From Agrobacterium sp. a22-2 (GTDB lineage: Bacteria > Pseudomonadota > Alphaproteobacteria > Rhizobiales > Rhizobiaceae), in contig NZ_JAAXMM010000006.1 in assembly GCF_012276985.1 (NCBI RefSeq), positions 124,001 through 188,000 on the forward strand: 64,000 nt of DNA, written 5' to 3'. A model generated the notes under the pieces. It saw only the letters and a list, made by a program, of their open reading frames with translations. It did no database searches and was not told the origin of the DNA. The translations under genes and the position numbers were made by a program. Position 1 is the first letter of the stretch. Each line of letters starts with the position of its first letter. Positions 35,298 to 45,294 of the stretch are shown here, piece after piece.

Positions 35298-36545
35298 ATG
35301 CACGCGCCTATGTCCGGCGACAGGTTTGCCGCGTTCAAGCATCCGTCCTACACGCTGTTCTTCTTCGCCCGGTTTCTGGGCGCCTTCGCAACGCAGATCG
35401 TCAGCGTTTCGGTCGGTTGGCAGATGTATGACCAGACGGGCAGCGCCTTTTATCTCGGCCTGATCGGCCTCTTCCAGTTCCTGCCCTCGCTGGTATTGAT
35501 GCTGGTGACCGGCTCGGTGGCCGACCGCTATAATCGGCGGGCCATTGTGGCGATCTGCATGATCGTCAGCGCGCTTTGCGGCGGGGCGCTGCTCGGCCTG
35601 ACCCTTGCCGATGCCTTTTCGCCCATTCCGGTGTTCGGCATTCTCATCGTCTTCGGCATCGAGCGGGCCTTCAACGCTCCGGCCGTGCAGTCCCTGGCTC
35701 CCAATCTCGTGCCGGAAGCCGATCTTGCCAATGCGATTGCCTGGAACTCGACCTCCTGGCAGACGGCATCGATCGTCGGTCCCGTGGTCGGTGGCCTGCT
35801 CTATGGCGTGAGCGCCACCACGGCCTATTCCGTTGCGCTGGTGTTCTTCGTGGCTTCGGCTCTTCTGATCTTTCTGGTGAAGCGCCCTGCCCAGAAGAAA
35901 TCCTCCGAAGCGATCAGCTGGGGCACGATCCTGGCGGGCTTCCGCTTCATCCTGTCGGAAAAGGTGGTGCTCGGGGCGATTTCGCTCGATCTCTTTGCCG
36001 TGCTGCTGGGCGGCGCGGTGGCGCTGATGCCGATTTTTGCGCGCGATATCCTGACGCTTGGCCCCTGGGGACTCGGCATGCTGAGGGCGGCGCCCGGCAT
36101 CGGGGCTATCCTGGTGGCGGTGGCGCTCGCCAGCTATCCGGTTCGCCACAATGCCGGTCTGCTGATGTTTGCTGGTGTCGCGCTGTTCGGCCTCGGCACG
36201 CTGATCTTCGGCCTGTCGGAGACGGCCTGGATCTCGATTGCGGCGCTGATGCTGATGGGGGCGGCCGACATGGCTTCGGTCTATGTGCGCGAGACGCTGA
36301 TCGCGCTCTGGACGCCGGACGAGGTGCGTGGCCGGGTCAATGCGGTCAACATGGTGTTTGTCGGCGCATCCAACGAGCTGGGCGAGTTCCGGGCGGGCAC
36401 CATGGCTTCGTTGCTGGGGCCGGTACCTGCCGTCGTGATCGGCGGTGTCGGCACGCTGGCGGTTGCGGTTTTGTGGGCCGTCGGCTTTCCGCAATTGCGC
36501 AAGATCGACAGTCTCGACGCGCCGGATTCTCAGTCGGCGGACTGA
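35298..36545 (+). CDS. MFS transporter, EntS/DHA3-like
   Basis: Major facilitator of about 415 residues with 12 predicted helices. The N-terminus (FKHPSYTLFFFARFLGAFATQIVSVSVGWQMY) and motif A loop SVADRYNRRAIV are typical of the EntS/DHA3 group that exports siderophores or drugs. I prefer the ATG at 35298, which has GGGAAAG 10 bases upstream; an in-frame ATG at 35268 is possible. The last 16 bases overlap the convergent amidotransferase gene. Confidence 0.82.
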   Translation: MHAPMSGDRFAAFKHPSYTLFFFARFLGAFATQIVSVSVGWQMYDQTGSAFYLGLIGLFQFLPSLVLMLVTGSVADRYNRRAIVAICMIVSALCGGALLGLTLADAFSPIPVFGILIVFGIERAFNAPAVQSLAPNLVPEADLANAIAWNSTSWQTASIVGPVVGGLLYGVSATTAYSVALVFFVASALLIFLVKRPAQKKSSEAISWGTILAGFRFILSEKVVLGAISLDLFAVLLGGAVALMPIFARDILTLGPWGLGMLRAAPGIGAILVAVALASYPVRHNAGLLMFAGVALFGLGTLIFGLSETAWISIAALMLMGAADMASVYVRETLIALWTPDEVRGRVNAVNMVFVGASNELGEFRAGTMASLLGPVPAVVIGGVGTLAVAVLWAVGFPQLRKIDSLDAPDSQSAD

Positions 36546-37261
36546 AGGGACTTTTCGAAGACCTGGTCGAGGAAGCCTGACAGCCAGGCCTTGAGCGGCG
36601 CATCGAACAGCATGCGGCCCTCCAGATGCTCGCGGCCTTGCTGGGCATTGGGCATGATGAAGCGATGGGCGCCATGCACGACCCAGCGCTGCATCATGGC
36701 GCGGGTGAGTTCGGCATGAAACTGGATGCCCCAGGCATTGTCGCCATAGCGGAACGCCTGGTTCGGATAGAGATCGCCCTTGGCCAGCAGGTCGGCGCCG
36801 TGCGGCAGGTCGAAGCCTTCCCGATGGAAGTGGTAGACCATCTTCGGCCACTGCATCAGCAGGCGGCCCTTTTCGGTTGGATGGATTGGATACCAGCCGA
36901 TCTCGACGCGCTCGTGCCTGTCGGCGGCCACCTTGCCGCCGAGCTGGCGCACCAGCATCTGCGCACCGAGGCAGATGCCGAGATAGGGCCGGTTTTCCTT
37001 CAAGGGCACGGATAGCCAGTCGATTTCCGAGCGCACGAATCCGTCCGGGTCATTGGCACTCATCGGGCCGCCGAAGACGACGGCGCCGCTGTGATTGGCC
37101 AGCGTCGGGGGCAGCGGATCGCCCAGCACGGGACGGCGGATGTCGAGCGGAAATCCTTTGTCCAGCAGCAACTGGCCGACGCGGCCCGCACTGGAGCGCT
37201 CCTGGTGTAGAACAATCAGGATCGGTGGCTTGGTGGTTTTCCTGGCTGGGTCATGCAGCAT
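36530..37261 (-). CDS. Class I glutamine amidotransferase-like protein
   Basis: 243-residue protein with the triad-type GATase fold. The nucleophile elbow YLGICLGAQ is near residue 100 and the histidine/glutamate end is WGIQFHAELT near 180. No synthetase domain is attached, so it may be a stand-alone amidase of the GuaA-like/YfeJ group. The ATG at 37261 with GGAGG upstream was chosen. It overlaps TerB by 11 bases and is likely coexpressed with it. Confidence 0.87.
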   Translation of the reverse strand: MLHDPARKTTKPPILIVLHQERSSAGRVGQLLLDKGFPLDIRRPVLGDPLPPTLANHSGAVVFGGPMSANDPDGFVRSEIDWLSVPLKENRPYLGICLGAQMLVRQLGGKVAADRHERVEIGWYPIHPTEKGRLLMQWPKMVYHFHREGFDLPHGADLLAKGDLYPNQAFRYGDNAWGIQFHAELTRAMMQRWVVHGAHRFIMPNAQQGREHLEGRMLFDAPLKAWLSGFLDQVFEKSLQSAD

Positions 37262-37727
37262 CGTCACCTCCCGGGTCTCCCGCTCGGGCCGCGGCGCCCA
37301 AGCGTTCATGAACGCGGTCGCGGTCCGAGATGCCCAAGAGGTCGGCGATCCGCCAGACCACGTGGTCTTCCATCTCACTGCGGGTTCCGTCGGCGTAGAC
37401 GATGTCCCAGAGAATGCCGATCAGTTCGAGGCGCTGCTCTTCGTCCAGCCGGCGTTTCAGCTCGGAGGTGAAGCGGTAGTAATCGACTGCCTCGCTCTCG
37501 GCTTTCTTGCCGGCTTCCAGCAAGGCGTCGAGCTTGGGCTCGTCCAGGGCATATTTTTCCTGCAACAGGGTCCGGAGCATGCGTTTTTCGGCACCGCGCA
37601 CAACTCCGTCGGCCTCCATCACCTGAATGCAGAGGGCAGCGACGGCGATGCGCGGATCGTCGCTTGAAAATGCACTTTCCGGCTCGGCCGTGAGGCTTTG
37701 GAAAAATGACTGCAGCCGCTCCAGCAT
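37251..37727 (-). CDS. TerB-like tellurite resistance domain protein
   Basis: 158-residue helical protein of the TerB/DjlA-N group. The conserved pattern AALCIQVMEADGVVRGAEKR lies near residue 30, and its repeat is GILWDIVYADGTRSEMED near 103, each with the acidic metal-binding residues typical of TerB. There are no other ter genes here, so a stress-signalling or scaffold role is as likely as tellurite resistance. It lies between hemY and the amidotransferase on the same strand. Confidence 0.83.
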   Translation of the reverse strand: MLERLQSFFQSLTAEPESAFSSDDPRIAVAALCIQVMEADGVVRGAEKRMLRTLLQEKYALDEPKLDALLEAGKKAESEAVDYYRFTSELKRRLDEEQRLELIGILWDIVYADGTRSEMEDHVVWRIADLLGISDRDRVHERLGAAARAGDPGGDDAA

Positions 37728-37746
37728 TATCGGGCCTCCTTGGGGG

Positions 37747-39339
37747 TCAGAACAGGCGAAGCCGCGTTTTCTCGTCGGCCTGGCGGTTGGGGTCGCGAAC
37801 GCCCGGATCATCCGGCGGCCGTCCGAAGAAAGGCTCGGGGACTGGCCCGGCCCCGGCATTCCTGTCGGCCGGCTCTGCTTCGATCTCTGCCGTGGCAGGA
37901 ACGGCCTGCTCGACCTCCGGCTTGGCCGGCACCTCGACGGGCTTCTGCTCCGCCTTCGGTTCGCTCCTTGTCTCGGCAGGGGCGAGCGGTGGCTGGGCGC
38001 TGATGGCGCCAGCGCCGCTGACGATGACGCCGTCCTCGACGGGGCCCGCCAACTGGCCATAGGGCATTTTCCATTCGAAGGCGTCGAGGCGGCCGCTGAC
38101 CGGAGAGATCGGCAGCCATTTTTCCGAGACCTGGCCGTCGGCGACCCAGGCCGGGTCGCGCGGCGCCCGCAGCGCCTGGGCCATCCAGTAGCGGATACGG
38201 CCCTGATCGCCGGTTTCGGCGTCTTCGATATCGGCCAGCAGCAGGAAGACCCGTTCGCGGGACTCGCTGCGGGCCGCGGCTTCGGCCTTGGCCCGGGCCT
38301 TCGTAAACTCTTTGGCATCAAGGGCTGCTTCCGCAACGATCAGCAGCGATTCGACATTGTTCGGCTTCAGGCTTTCCAGCCGTTCGGCGCGTTTCAGACG
38401 ATCCACCGCGCTGTCGCCGCTTCGAGCCCGCAGATAGGTACGGGCGATGTCGGGATGGGGAGTGAGCTTCCAGGCCTGTTCGAGGACAGAGCCTGCCTTG
38501 CGCAGATTGTCCTCACGCAGCAGGGCCTTGCCGGCGATCACGGCGGCGGGAACCAGATCCTTGGCCAGTTTCAGGGCATGCAGGGCATTGTCGCGGGCAA
38601 CCGCGGGGTCGCCTTCCAGCTGCTCGCCGGCCTTGGCCGTCAGCAGCACGGCCTTCAGCCGGTCGGCCTCCTGGCGGCTCAGCACATGGGCAATGCGCTG
38701 CTGGTCGAGCAGGCGGATAGCTTCATCCCATTGGCCGGACTGGCAGCGGTATTCGAGGGCGGCCTTGGCGGCCCAGGGCAGGTAGGGCGCCTTTTCGGCG
38801 GCGTCCTCGGCATATTGACGGGCGGCTTCGTGGGCACCGAGCCGGTTGGCCTCGACATAGAGGCCGCGCAGCCCGAGTTCGCGGGTCTCCGGATCCTCCG
38901 ACATCTGCTGGAACAGGCGGCGGGCTTCGTCGTGCTTGCCCTCGATGACGGCGGCCTGGGCTTCCAGCACGAGGATCAGCGGTTCCTGATCGGCGCGGAT
39001 CAGGCCGCGGGCGCGGGCGCTCATCTTGCGAGCCATGGCGGCATTGCCGGCGCCGGCGGCGATCAGGCCGGTCGAGATCGCCTGGTAACCGCGGTCGCGG
39101 GTCCGGGCGCGGAAATAACGGCGTACCGAATGGGGCGAGGTCCAGAGGGTGCGGACCAGCCACCAGGCGATCATCACGGCTGCGATGATCGCGACAAGCG
39201 CACTGGCGGCGACGATCAGGTCGGTCTGATAGAGTTGGCCTTCCCAGACGAGCGAGATGTCGCCGGGGCGGTCGGCGACCCAGGAGAAGCCATAGCCGAG
39301 CGCCACGATGAGGACGACGAAGATTGCGAGTTTTACCAT
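37747..39339 (-). CDS. hemY: HemY N-terminal/TPR membrane protein
   Basis: 530-residue inner-membrane protein of the proteobacterial HemY family (not protoporphyrinogen oxidase), linked to late haem synthesis. Two transmembrane helices (about 3-20 and 40-64) are followed by TPR-like helical repeats (about 90-400) and a Pro/Glu-rich C-terminal tail. The ATG at 39339 has GAG-type ribosome bases close by; a longer frame adds unrelated residues. It follows the Mic60-like gene by four bases. Confidence 0.9.
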   Translation of the reverse strand: MVKLAIFVVLIVALGYGFSWVADRPGDISLVWEGQLYQTDLIVAASALVAIIAAVMIAWWLVRTLWTSPHSVRRYFRARTRDRGYQAISTGLIAAGAGNAAMARKMSARARGLIRADQEPLILVLEAQAAVIEGKHDEARRLFQQMSEDPETRELGLRGLYVEANRLGAHEAARQYAEDAAEKAPYLPWAAKAALEYRCQSGQWDEAIRLLDQQRIAHVLSRQEADRLKAVLLTAKAGEQLEGDPAVARDNALHALKLAKDLVPAAVIAGKALLREDNLRKAGSVLEQAWKLTPHPDIARTYLRARSGDSAVDRLKRAERLESLKPNNVESLLIVAEAALDAKEFTKARAKAEAAARSESRERVFLLLADIEDAETGDQGRIRYWMAQALRAPRDPAWVADGQVSEKWLPISPVSGRLDAFEWKMPYGQLAGPVEDGVIVSGAGAISAQPPLAPAETRSEPKAEQKPVEVPAKPEVEQAVPATAEIEAEPADRNAGAGPVPEPFFGRPPDDPGVRDPNRQADEKTRLRLF

Positions 39340-39343
39340 GATC

Positions 39344-40618
39344 TCAACCCTGCCTGCCTGCGACCGCCTTGGCCATGATGGTGCCCACCAGGTCTTCGAC
39401 CTTGATGCGCGCGTCCAGTTGCGCCTTGAACGCCGCTGAGGCCTGCTTGCCGGGCTCCGGCAAGGCATTCCATTCGCTGGCAGCACCTTTCAGGTCGCCG
39501 TTCTTGAGCTTGTCTTCGAAACGTGCCGCAACGGCTTCGACGCTGTCGCCCTCGACACTGCCGACCGGGCGGACTTTGACCAGGGACTTCGCACTCGACA
39601 GCAGCCGGCCGGACCAGCCCTGTTCGGGATCCGGCTGGTTGACGGCCTCGACGATGCCGGTCGTGACAGCAGTGACGTCGCGTATCAACTGCGACCGGGA
39701 CTGGATACCGATCGTGGCAAAGCTGCGCAGATCGGCAAGGGCTGGTTCTTCCGGTGCGATGCCGGCGTAGGTTTCCAGCTCCGACAGGAAGGGGCCGCCG
39801 CGATCGGTCGCCGTCTTCAGGGCAGAGGCGGCAATGGCGCGCGCCACTTCGATATCGTCGCGCGGTTGGTCGAGTTTGGTTTCGATCTGGGTGAGCTTGT
39901 CGCCGAGGCGGGTTTCGCTATCGCTCAGGGCACTTGCCGTGCCGGCGACCTGCGATTGCAGGGCGGTGAGCGCGTCGCTCGTCTGGTTCAGGCGGGCCTG
40001 CAAATCTTCGACGGCGGTGGCGTCGGCGGCATTGTCCGGCTGGGCGGCAAGGGCCGCTTCAAGGGCTGCGATCCGGCCCTCAATCGCTGTGTTGTCCATC
40101 GGCGCTGCGCCGGAGAGGCTGCCGATCTGGGTCTTGAGCGACGAGACTTCGGAGGACAGGGCCGAAACGGAAGCTCCGCTATCGGGAGACAAGCCGGGTA
40201 TGAAGCCGGCATATTGCATGGCCCCGGCACCGGCCAGCGCCACGAGACCGCCGAAAATGCCGGCGGCGGCAAGACTTGCCGTCGAGGACGAGGATTGGGC
40301 AGGTCTTACCGGCGTCACTGTCGGTTCCGGCTTGGCATCGTCCGGTTCCGGGGCGGCATTGGCCTGCAGAAAATCGGTGTTTTCCGATGCGGTTCCAGCT
40401 TCGGCTGCAACGTCCGCTGCCATTTCGGGCGCCGGGCCGGGCACGTCATCGCTTGCCGGCTGGATATCGACCGGCGGTTCGGTCGCAGCCCCTGCATCGG
40501 TCGCCGGCGGGATCGGTTCGCTCACCGTTTCCACCGGATCGGACGCGGTCGCCTGCAGGTCGATCGTTACCGGGTCGGTGGTCGTCTTGGAGCGGCGGGG
40601 CGTTTTTTCCGAAACCAT
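39344..40618 (-). CDS. Mitofilin/Mic60-like membrane protein (COG4223)
   Basis: 424-residue protein with an acidic, Pro-rich N-terminus (about 1-125), one transmembrane helix (about 130-150, AAAGIFGGLVALAGAGA), a coiled-coil stretch (about 155-265) and a C-terminal mitofilin-type domain (FLSELETYAGIAPEEPALADL onward). Alphaproteobacterial Mic60 homologues are encoded between hemD and hemY, exactly as here, and shape or tether intracytoplasmic membranes. The ATG at 40618 has GAGG upstream. Confidence 0.82.
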   Translation of the reverse strand: MVSEKTPRRSKTTTDPVTIDLQATASDPVETVSEPIPPATDAGAATEPPVDIQPASDDVPGPAPEMAADVAAEAGTASENTDFLQANAAPEPDDAKPEPTVTPVRPAQSSSSTASLAAAGIFGGLVALAGAGAMQYAGFIPGLSPDSGASVSALSSEVSSLKTQIGSLSGAAPMDNTAIEGRIAALEAALAAQPDNAADATAVEDLQARLNQTSDALTALQSQVAGTASALSDSETRLGDKLTQIETKLDQPRDDIEVARAIAASALKTATDRGGPFLSELETYAGIAPEEPALADLRSFATIGIQSRSQLIRDVTAVTTGIVEAVNQPDPEQGWSGRLLSSAKSLVKVRPVGSVEGDSVEAVAARFEDKLKNGDLKGAASEWNALPEPGKQASAAFKAQLDARIKVEDLVGTIMAKAVAGRQG

Positions 40619-40697
40619 GGCAACCTCATTTTCCTTGCAGTGCAATGAAATTAGTCAGTGATGACCCCGAAGGAAAGGGGCCGGCGCAATTTTGCGT

Positions 40698-41417
40698 TCA
40701 AGACCTTGGCAGTAGGGCCAGCAGGCTCGCCTCATCCGCGCTTCGTGCTGCCTGCGCATGGCGGCGATATTGCGGCGGGACGGTTGCGGCAATCGCCTCG
40801 CTGAGGCAGAGGATGCGCGGGGATGACAGCAGGCCGGGCATCTCCGCAAAGATCGGCAGGTCGAAGAAGCGCCGGGCGGTCTGCGTGGAATAGAGCAGGA
40901 CGACATCGATCGGATTGTCGACAAGCAACCGCCTTAGGGTGTCGCGGTCATAGACCAAGGGATGCATCGCGTAGCTTTCGCAGACCGTGAAGGGGATCTG
41001 CCGCTCGGTCAATCGCTGTTCGAAGGTTTTGGCACGAGGGCAGCCGGCGAGGTAGAGGATCGGCGCGGTCTCATGATGCAAGGCTATGGTATCGGCAAGG
41101 GCGCCGCCGTCGCCGGACGACGCGACCACCTGGCGAAATCCTGCCTTTTCGGCCGATTTGGCGGTTGCCGGACCGACGGCATAAAGCGGCCTGTCGAGAT
41201 AGGGGAGCAGACGGTCGCCGAGCATGGCCAGGCCCTCGATCGCCACAGCGCTCGTCACGGCCAGCGCGCCTTCGTGACGGGCCAACCTGTCCAGCATCTC
41301 TTCGGGGTGATGGGCGGGTGCTGCGAGCGGCAGGAGCACCGGCTGGTGGCCAAGCCTTTCGAGCATTTGTGCGGTTTTCTGCCCGCTCTGCTCCGGCCTG
41401 GTCACGAGGATGCGCAT
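40698..41417 (-). CDS. hemD: Uroporphyrinogen-III synthase
   Basis: Cyclises hydroxymethylbilane to uroporphyrinogen III. It has 239 residues; the family diverges strongly, but MRILVTRPEQSGQKTA at the N-terminus, AVTSAVAIEGL near residue 60 and the YSTQTARRFFDL stretch near 175 fit. The position directly after hemC (five bases between genes) supports the call. The ATG at 41417 with GGAG upstream was chosen. Confidence 0.9.
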   Translation of the reverse strand: MRILVTRPEQSGQKTAQMLERLGHQPVLLPLAAPAHHPEEMLDRLARHEGALAVTSAVAIEGLAMLGDRLLPYLDRPLYAVGPATAKSAEKAGFRQVVASSGDGGALADTIALHHETAPILYLAGCPRAKTFEQRLTERQIPFTVCESYAMHPLVYDRDTLRRLLVDNPIDVVLLYSTQTARRFFDLPIFAEMPGLLSSPRILCLSEAIAATVPPQYRRHAQAARSADEASLLALLPRS

Positions 41418-41422
41418 AGCTG

Positions 41423-42352
41423 TCAGCTCCAACCGTCGAAGAAGGTAGGCCCGGCCTTGTCGCGGACGGTCTGACCTGCCGAACGGCCAAGGGCGACGGC
41501 GTCGGTGCTCAGGCCCTCGATGGCCACGGAATGGGAGACGGATCCGTCAGGCGTCAAGATCAGACCGGAGAAGCGAAGATGATCGCCCTCGCAGATCGCG
41601 TAGCCGGCGATCGGTGTGCGGCAGGAGCCGTCGAGGGCACCGAGAAAACTGCGTTCACAGGTCACGGCATCATAGGTCGCACGATCGTTGATGGCGGCTA
41701 GAAGACCGGCAATGCGGCTGTCACCAATGCGGCTTTCGATGCAGATGGCGCCCTGGGCCGGGGCCGGCGGAAAGGTGGCCGGATCCAGCAATTGCGTCGG
41801 CACATCTTCCTTGCCGAGGCGCTTCAGGCCGGCGAAGGCCAGAAGCGTTGCATCGACCTGGCCTTCCGCCAGCTTGCGCAGGCGGGTGTCGACCAGACCG
41901 CGGAAGGTAATGACCTCGATGTCGGGACGCAGGCGGCGGATCAGGGCCTGGCGGCGCAGCGAGGACGAGCCGACGGTGGCACCCTGCGGCAATTCCATCA
42001 GGGTCGGGGCGGTGCGCCCGATAAAGGCGTCGCGGAAATCCTCGCGCGGCAAATAGGCGGAAATCTCCAACCCCTCAGGAAGGGCGGTCGGCATGTCCTT
42101 GGAGGAATGCACGGCGAAATCGAGATCGCCCGAGAGCAATTGCTCCTCGAGTTCCAGGGTGAACAGGCCCTTGCCGCCGATCTCGGCCAGCGACCTATCC
42201 GTGATGCGGTCGCCGCTGGTCGACAGCACGACGATTTCGAACATTTCGGAGGGAAGGCCATGGGCAGCCATCAGGCGGTCGCGGGTTTCATGGGCCTGGG
42301 CGAGCGCCAGCGGACTGCCGCGCGTGCCGATCCGGAAAGGTTTTGTTTGCAT
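41423..42352 (-). CDS. hemC: Hydroxymethylbilane synthase (porphobilinogen deaminase)
   Basis: Links four porphobilinogen units into hydroxymethylbilane. It has 309 residues. The start is [14 protein letters not shown], arginine-rich active-site stretches include [17 protein letters not shown], and the dipyrromethane cofactor cysteine is C244 in [11 protein letters not shown]. It is the first gene of hemC-hemD-Mic60-hemY and diverges from tsaD across 71 bases. Confidence 0.96.
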   Translation of the reverse strand: MQTKPFRIGTRGSPLALAQAHETRDRLMAAHGLPSEMFEIVVLSTSGDRITDRSLAEIGGKGLFTLELEEQLLSGDLDFAVHSSKDMPTALPEGLEISAYLPREDFRDAFIGRTAPTLMELPQGATVGSSSLRRQALIRRLRPDIEVITFRGLVDTRLRKLAEGQVDATLLAFAGLKRLGKEDVPTQLLDPATFPPAPAQGAICIESRIGDSRIAGLLAAINDRATYDAVTCERSFLGALDGSCRTPIAGYAICEGDHLRFSGLILTPDGSVSHSVAIEGLSTDAVALGRSAGQTVRDKAGPTFFDGWS

Positions 42353-42423
42353 CCGACTTCATCCATTGTTACCGACGGTTTCGTAAACGCCTTTCCGGGC
42401 CATCGCAATCAATCAAAGGGCAA

Positions 42424-43521
42424 ATGGCTTCCTTTCTTCGTATTCTCGGCATTGAAACCAGCTGCGACGAGACCGCGGCTTCCGTGGTCGTGCGCCATGC
42501 CGATGGCCGCGGCGAGATCCTCGCAGATGTGGTTTTGAGCCAAATGGACGAGCACAGCGCCTATGGCGGCGTGGTGCCGGAAATCGCGGCGCGCGCCCAT
42601 GTCGAGGCGCTGGATACGCTGATCGTCGAGGCATTGGCGCGCTCCGGCACCGACCTGAAGGACATGGACGCCATCGCTGCGACCGCCGGCCCCGGCCTGA
42701 TCGGCGGTTTGCTGGTGGGGCTGATGACCGGCAAGGCGATAGCGCGGGCGGCGAACAAGCCGCTCTATGCGATCAACCATCTGGAGGGCCATGCGCTGAC
42801 GGCGCGGCTGACGGACGGGCTCGTCTTTCCCTATCTGATGCTTTTGGTCTCGGGCGGTCACACGCAGCTGGTGCTGGTGCGTGGCGTCGGTCAGTACGAG
42901 CGCTGGGGCACGACGATCGACGACGCGCTGGGCGAGGCTTTCGACAAGACAGCCAAGCTGCTGGCGCTTCCCTATCCGGGCGGACCGGCGGTGGAGAAAG
43001 CAGCCCGCAGCGGCGATGCCAAGCGTTTCATCTTTCCGCGGCCGCTGGTCGGCGAGAAGCGGCTGGACTTTTCGTTTTCCGGCTTGAAGACGGCGGTGCG
43101 CCAGGCGGCGGAAGCCGCAGCGCCGGTGTCTGAGCAGGACATTGCCGATATCTGCGCCTCCTTTCAAAGGGCGGTTTCAAGGACGCTCGATGACCGCATC
43201 GGCCGCGGACTGCAGCGCTTTGCGGAGGAGTTTCCGATTCGCGACGAAAAGCCGGCGCTTGTCGTGGCGGGTGGCGTGGCGGCCAATCTCGAACTGCGGA
43301 CCTGCCTGCAGGCGCTTTGCGACCGGCACGGTTTCCGTTTCGTGGCACCGCCGAATGCGCTTTGCACGGACAATGCGGCGATGATCGCCTGGGCCGGGCT
43401 CGAGCGCATGGCGGCCGGCTTCGGTCCGGATGCATTGGATGTGTCGCCGCGGTCGCGCTGGCCGCTCGACATGTCGGCGGAAGCGCTGATCGGATCGGGG
43501 AAAAGAGGAGCCAAGGCATGA
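42424..43521 (+). CDS. tsaD: tRNA N6-adenosine threonylcarbamoyltransferase TsaD
   Basis: Transfers the threonylcarbamoyl group to A37 of ANN-decoding tRNAs. It has 365 residues of the ASKHA/Kae1 fold. Metal-binding HLEGH is near residue 120, GGHTQLVLV near 144, and the N-terminal [14 protein letters not shown] is present. The ATG at 42424 with AAAGGG upstream was chosen over a longer frame. It overlaps gpsA by ATGA. Together with mtaB in this window it covers two steps of the ms2t6A pathway. Confidence 0.96.
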   Translation: MASFLRILGIETSCDETAASVVVRHADGRGEILADVVLSQMDEHSAYGGVVPEIAARAHVEALDTLIVEALARSGTDLKDMDAIAATAGPGLIGGLLVGLMTGKAIARAANKPLYAINHLEGHALTARLTDGLVFPYLMLLVSGGHTQLVLVRGVGQYERWGTTIDDALGEAFDKTAKLLALPYPGGPAVEKAARSGDAKRFIFPRPLVGEKRLDFSFSGLKTAVRQAAEAAAPVSEQDIADICASFQRAVSRTLDDRIGRGLQRFAEEFPIRDEKPALVVAGGVAANLELRTCLQALCDRHGFRFVAPPNALCTDNAAMIAWAGLERMAAGFGPDALDVSPRSRWPLDMSAEALIGSGKRGAKA

Positions 43522-44507
43522 GCGATAGAGAGCGGGTCGTCGTGGTGGGCGCCGGGGCCTTCGGAACGGCATTGGCAACGGTGATGGCCCTGGAAGGCAA
43601 GGCGGACGTGACGCTGCTTGGCCGGGATCCCTCGCTGATGGAGGATCTCAGGAACGAGGGCATTCACGATGCCGCCTTGCCCGGCATCATGCTGCCCGAT
43701 GGCCTGCAATACGCTTTCGAGCCCGATGTGCTGGCCTCCGCCGATATCGTGCTGTTTGCCATGCCGTCGCAGGCACAGGCCGATGCCGCCGAACAATATG
43801 GACCCTATCTCCACGCCGATGCGACCGTCGTCACCTGCGCCAAGGGGATCGATCGCAATTCGTCGAAACTGCTGACCCAGGTTCTGGAAGAAGAATTGCC
43901 GAACCATCGTATTGCGGTTCTGTCCGGTCCGGGCTTTGCCATGGATATTGCCCGCGGCCTGCCGACGGCCATGGCGATCGCCTCCACGGATCTTGCCCAT
44001 GCCGAATGGTTGGCGCGGGTGATTTCCGGCCGTACCTTTCGGCTTTACGCCTCCTCGGATCGCGTCGGCGTGCAGCTGGGCGGTGCCTTGAAGAACGTGC
44101 TGGCAATTGCCTGCGGCATTGTCGAAGGCATGGGGCTTGGCGATTCGGCGCGGGCCGCGTTGATATCCCGTGGCCTTGCCGAAATGTCGCGGCTTGTGGT
44201 GGCCATGGGCGGTTCGGCCGATACGGTGCGCGGTCTTTCGGGCCTTGGCGATCTCGTGCTGACGGCCACCAGCCATCAATCGCGCAACCTGCGCTTCGGC
44301 ATCGCGCTTGGACGCGGCGCAGAAGCGGACTTTGCCAGCGGCGGCCTGGTCGAGGGCGCTTTTGCGGCTGCCGTTGCGGCCCGCCTTGCCGAAGGGCTTG
44401 AGATCGACATGCCGATTACCGACGCCGTTGCGCTGATCATCGAGGGCCGGCTGGACATTCCAACCGCCATCGAACAGCTGATGACGCGGCCGATCACCAC
44501 CGAATAA
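43518..44507 (+). CDS. gpsA: NAD(P)-dependent glycerol-3-phosphate dehydrogenase
   Basis: Makes sn-glycerol 3-phosphate for phospholipid synthesis. It has 329 residues. Dinucleotide motif [13 protein letters not shown] at residues 8-20, the conserved CAKGID near 110, [12 protein letters not shown] near 137 and the substrate lysine region [13 protein letters not shown] near 188 are visible. It is translationally coupled to tsaD. YciI and EVE genes follow on the same strand. Confidence 0.95.
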   Translation: MSDRERVVVVGAGAFGTALATVMALEGKADVTLLGRDPSLMEDLRNEGIHDAALPGIMLPDGLQYAFEPDVLASADIVLFAMPSQAQADAAEQYGPYLHADATVVTCAKGIDRNSSKLLTQVLEEELPNHRIAVLSGPGFAMDIARGLPTAMAIASTDLAHAEWLARVISGRTFRLYASSDRVGVQLGGALKNVLAIACGIVEGMGLGDSARAALISRGLAEMSRLVVAMGGSADTVRGLSGLGDLVLTATSHQSRNLRFGIALGRGAEADFASGGLVEGAFAAAVAARLAEGLEIDMPITDAVALIIEGRLDIPTAIEQLMTRPITTE

Positions 44508-44536
44508 ACCGACCTCATAGATACGGGAGATACACC

Positions 44537-44830
44537 ATGCTTTTTGCTGTTTTGTGCAAGGACAAGCCCAATCATCTGAACCTTCGCATGGAAACCCGGC
44601 CGCCGCATGTGGAATGGCTGAACGGGTTGAACGCAGCCGGCACGCTGAAGATCGGCGGCCCGTTCCTCGACGGCGACGGCAAGCCCTGCGGCTCCATGCT
44701 GTTGATTGCGGCCGACGATCTTGACGGTGCCAAGGCCATTGCCGCTCAGGACCCCTACGCCCTGGCCGGCCTTTTCGAGAGCGTCGAGATCAAGCCCTAT
44801 AATTGGGTCTTCAACAATCCGGAGGCATGA
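44537..44830 (+). CDS. YciI family protein
   Basis: 97-residue ferredoxin-like-fold protein of the YciI family. The signature His-Asp region appears as CKDKPNHLNLRMETRPPHVEWL, and later AQDPYALAGLFESVEIKPYNW. Function is unknown in general; it may be an enzyme or dimer-stress protein. The stop overlaps the EVE gene start (ATGA). Confidence 0.87.
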   Translation: MLFAVLCKDKPNHLNLRMETRPPHVEWLNGLNAAGTLKIGGPFLDGDGKPCGSMLLIAADDLDGAKAIAAQDPYALAGLFESVEIKPYNWVFNNPEA

Positions 44831-45270
44831 GTTCCGCCATGGCATTCTGGCTCTACAAATCCGAACCGTTCAAATGGTCCTGGGAGATGCAGAAGGCAGC
44901 CGGCACCGCCGGCACCGAATGGACCGGCGTGCGCAACTATCTGGCCCGCAACAACATGCGGGCGATGAAGATCGGCGACAAGGGCTTCTTCTACCATTCG
45001 AACGAAGGGCTCGACGTGGTCGGTATCGTCGAGGTCTGCGCGCTGTCGCATCCGGATTCGACCGCCGAGGGCGATCCCAAATGGGATTGCGTCGACATCC
45101 GCTCGGTCTGCGATATGCCGAAGCCCGTGTCGCTGAAGGAGGTCAAGGCGAACCCGGCTCTGCAGAAAATGGCGCTGGTCACCTGCATGCGGCTTTCGGT
45201 TCAGCCGGTGACGGACGAGGAATATCTCGAGGTTTGCCGCATGGGTGGCCTGGACAATCCGCCGCGTTGA
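44827..45270 (+). CDS. EVE domain protein (THYN1-like)
   Basis: 147-residue EVE (PUA-like) domain protein, thought to read modified nucleotides in RNA or DNA. The family opening MAFWLYKSEPFKWSW is followed by WTGVRNYLARNNMRAMKIGDKGFFYHSN and the C-terminal PLQ-type region VTCMRLSVQPVTDEEY. The start is either 44827 (overlapping YciI) or the in-frame ATG at 44839. There is no restriction or defence gene nearby, so housekeeping is likely. Confidence 0.88.
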   Translation: MSSAMAFWLYKSEPFKWSWEMQKAAGTAGTEWTGVRNYLARNNMRAMKIGDKGFFYHSNEGLDVVGIVEVCALSHPDSTAEGDPKWDCVDIRSVCDMPKPVSLKEVKANPALQKMALVTCMRLSVQPVTDEEYLEVCRMGGLDNPPR

Positions 45271-45294
45271 GGTTGCAGATTTGAGGGGTGTTGG

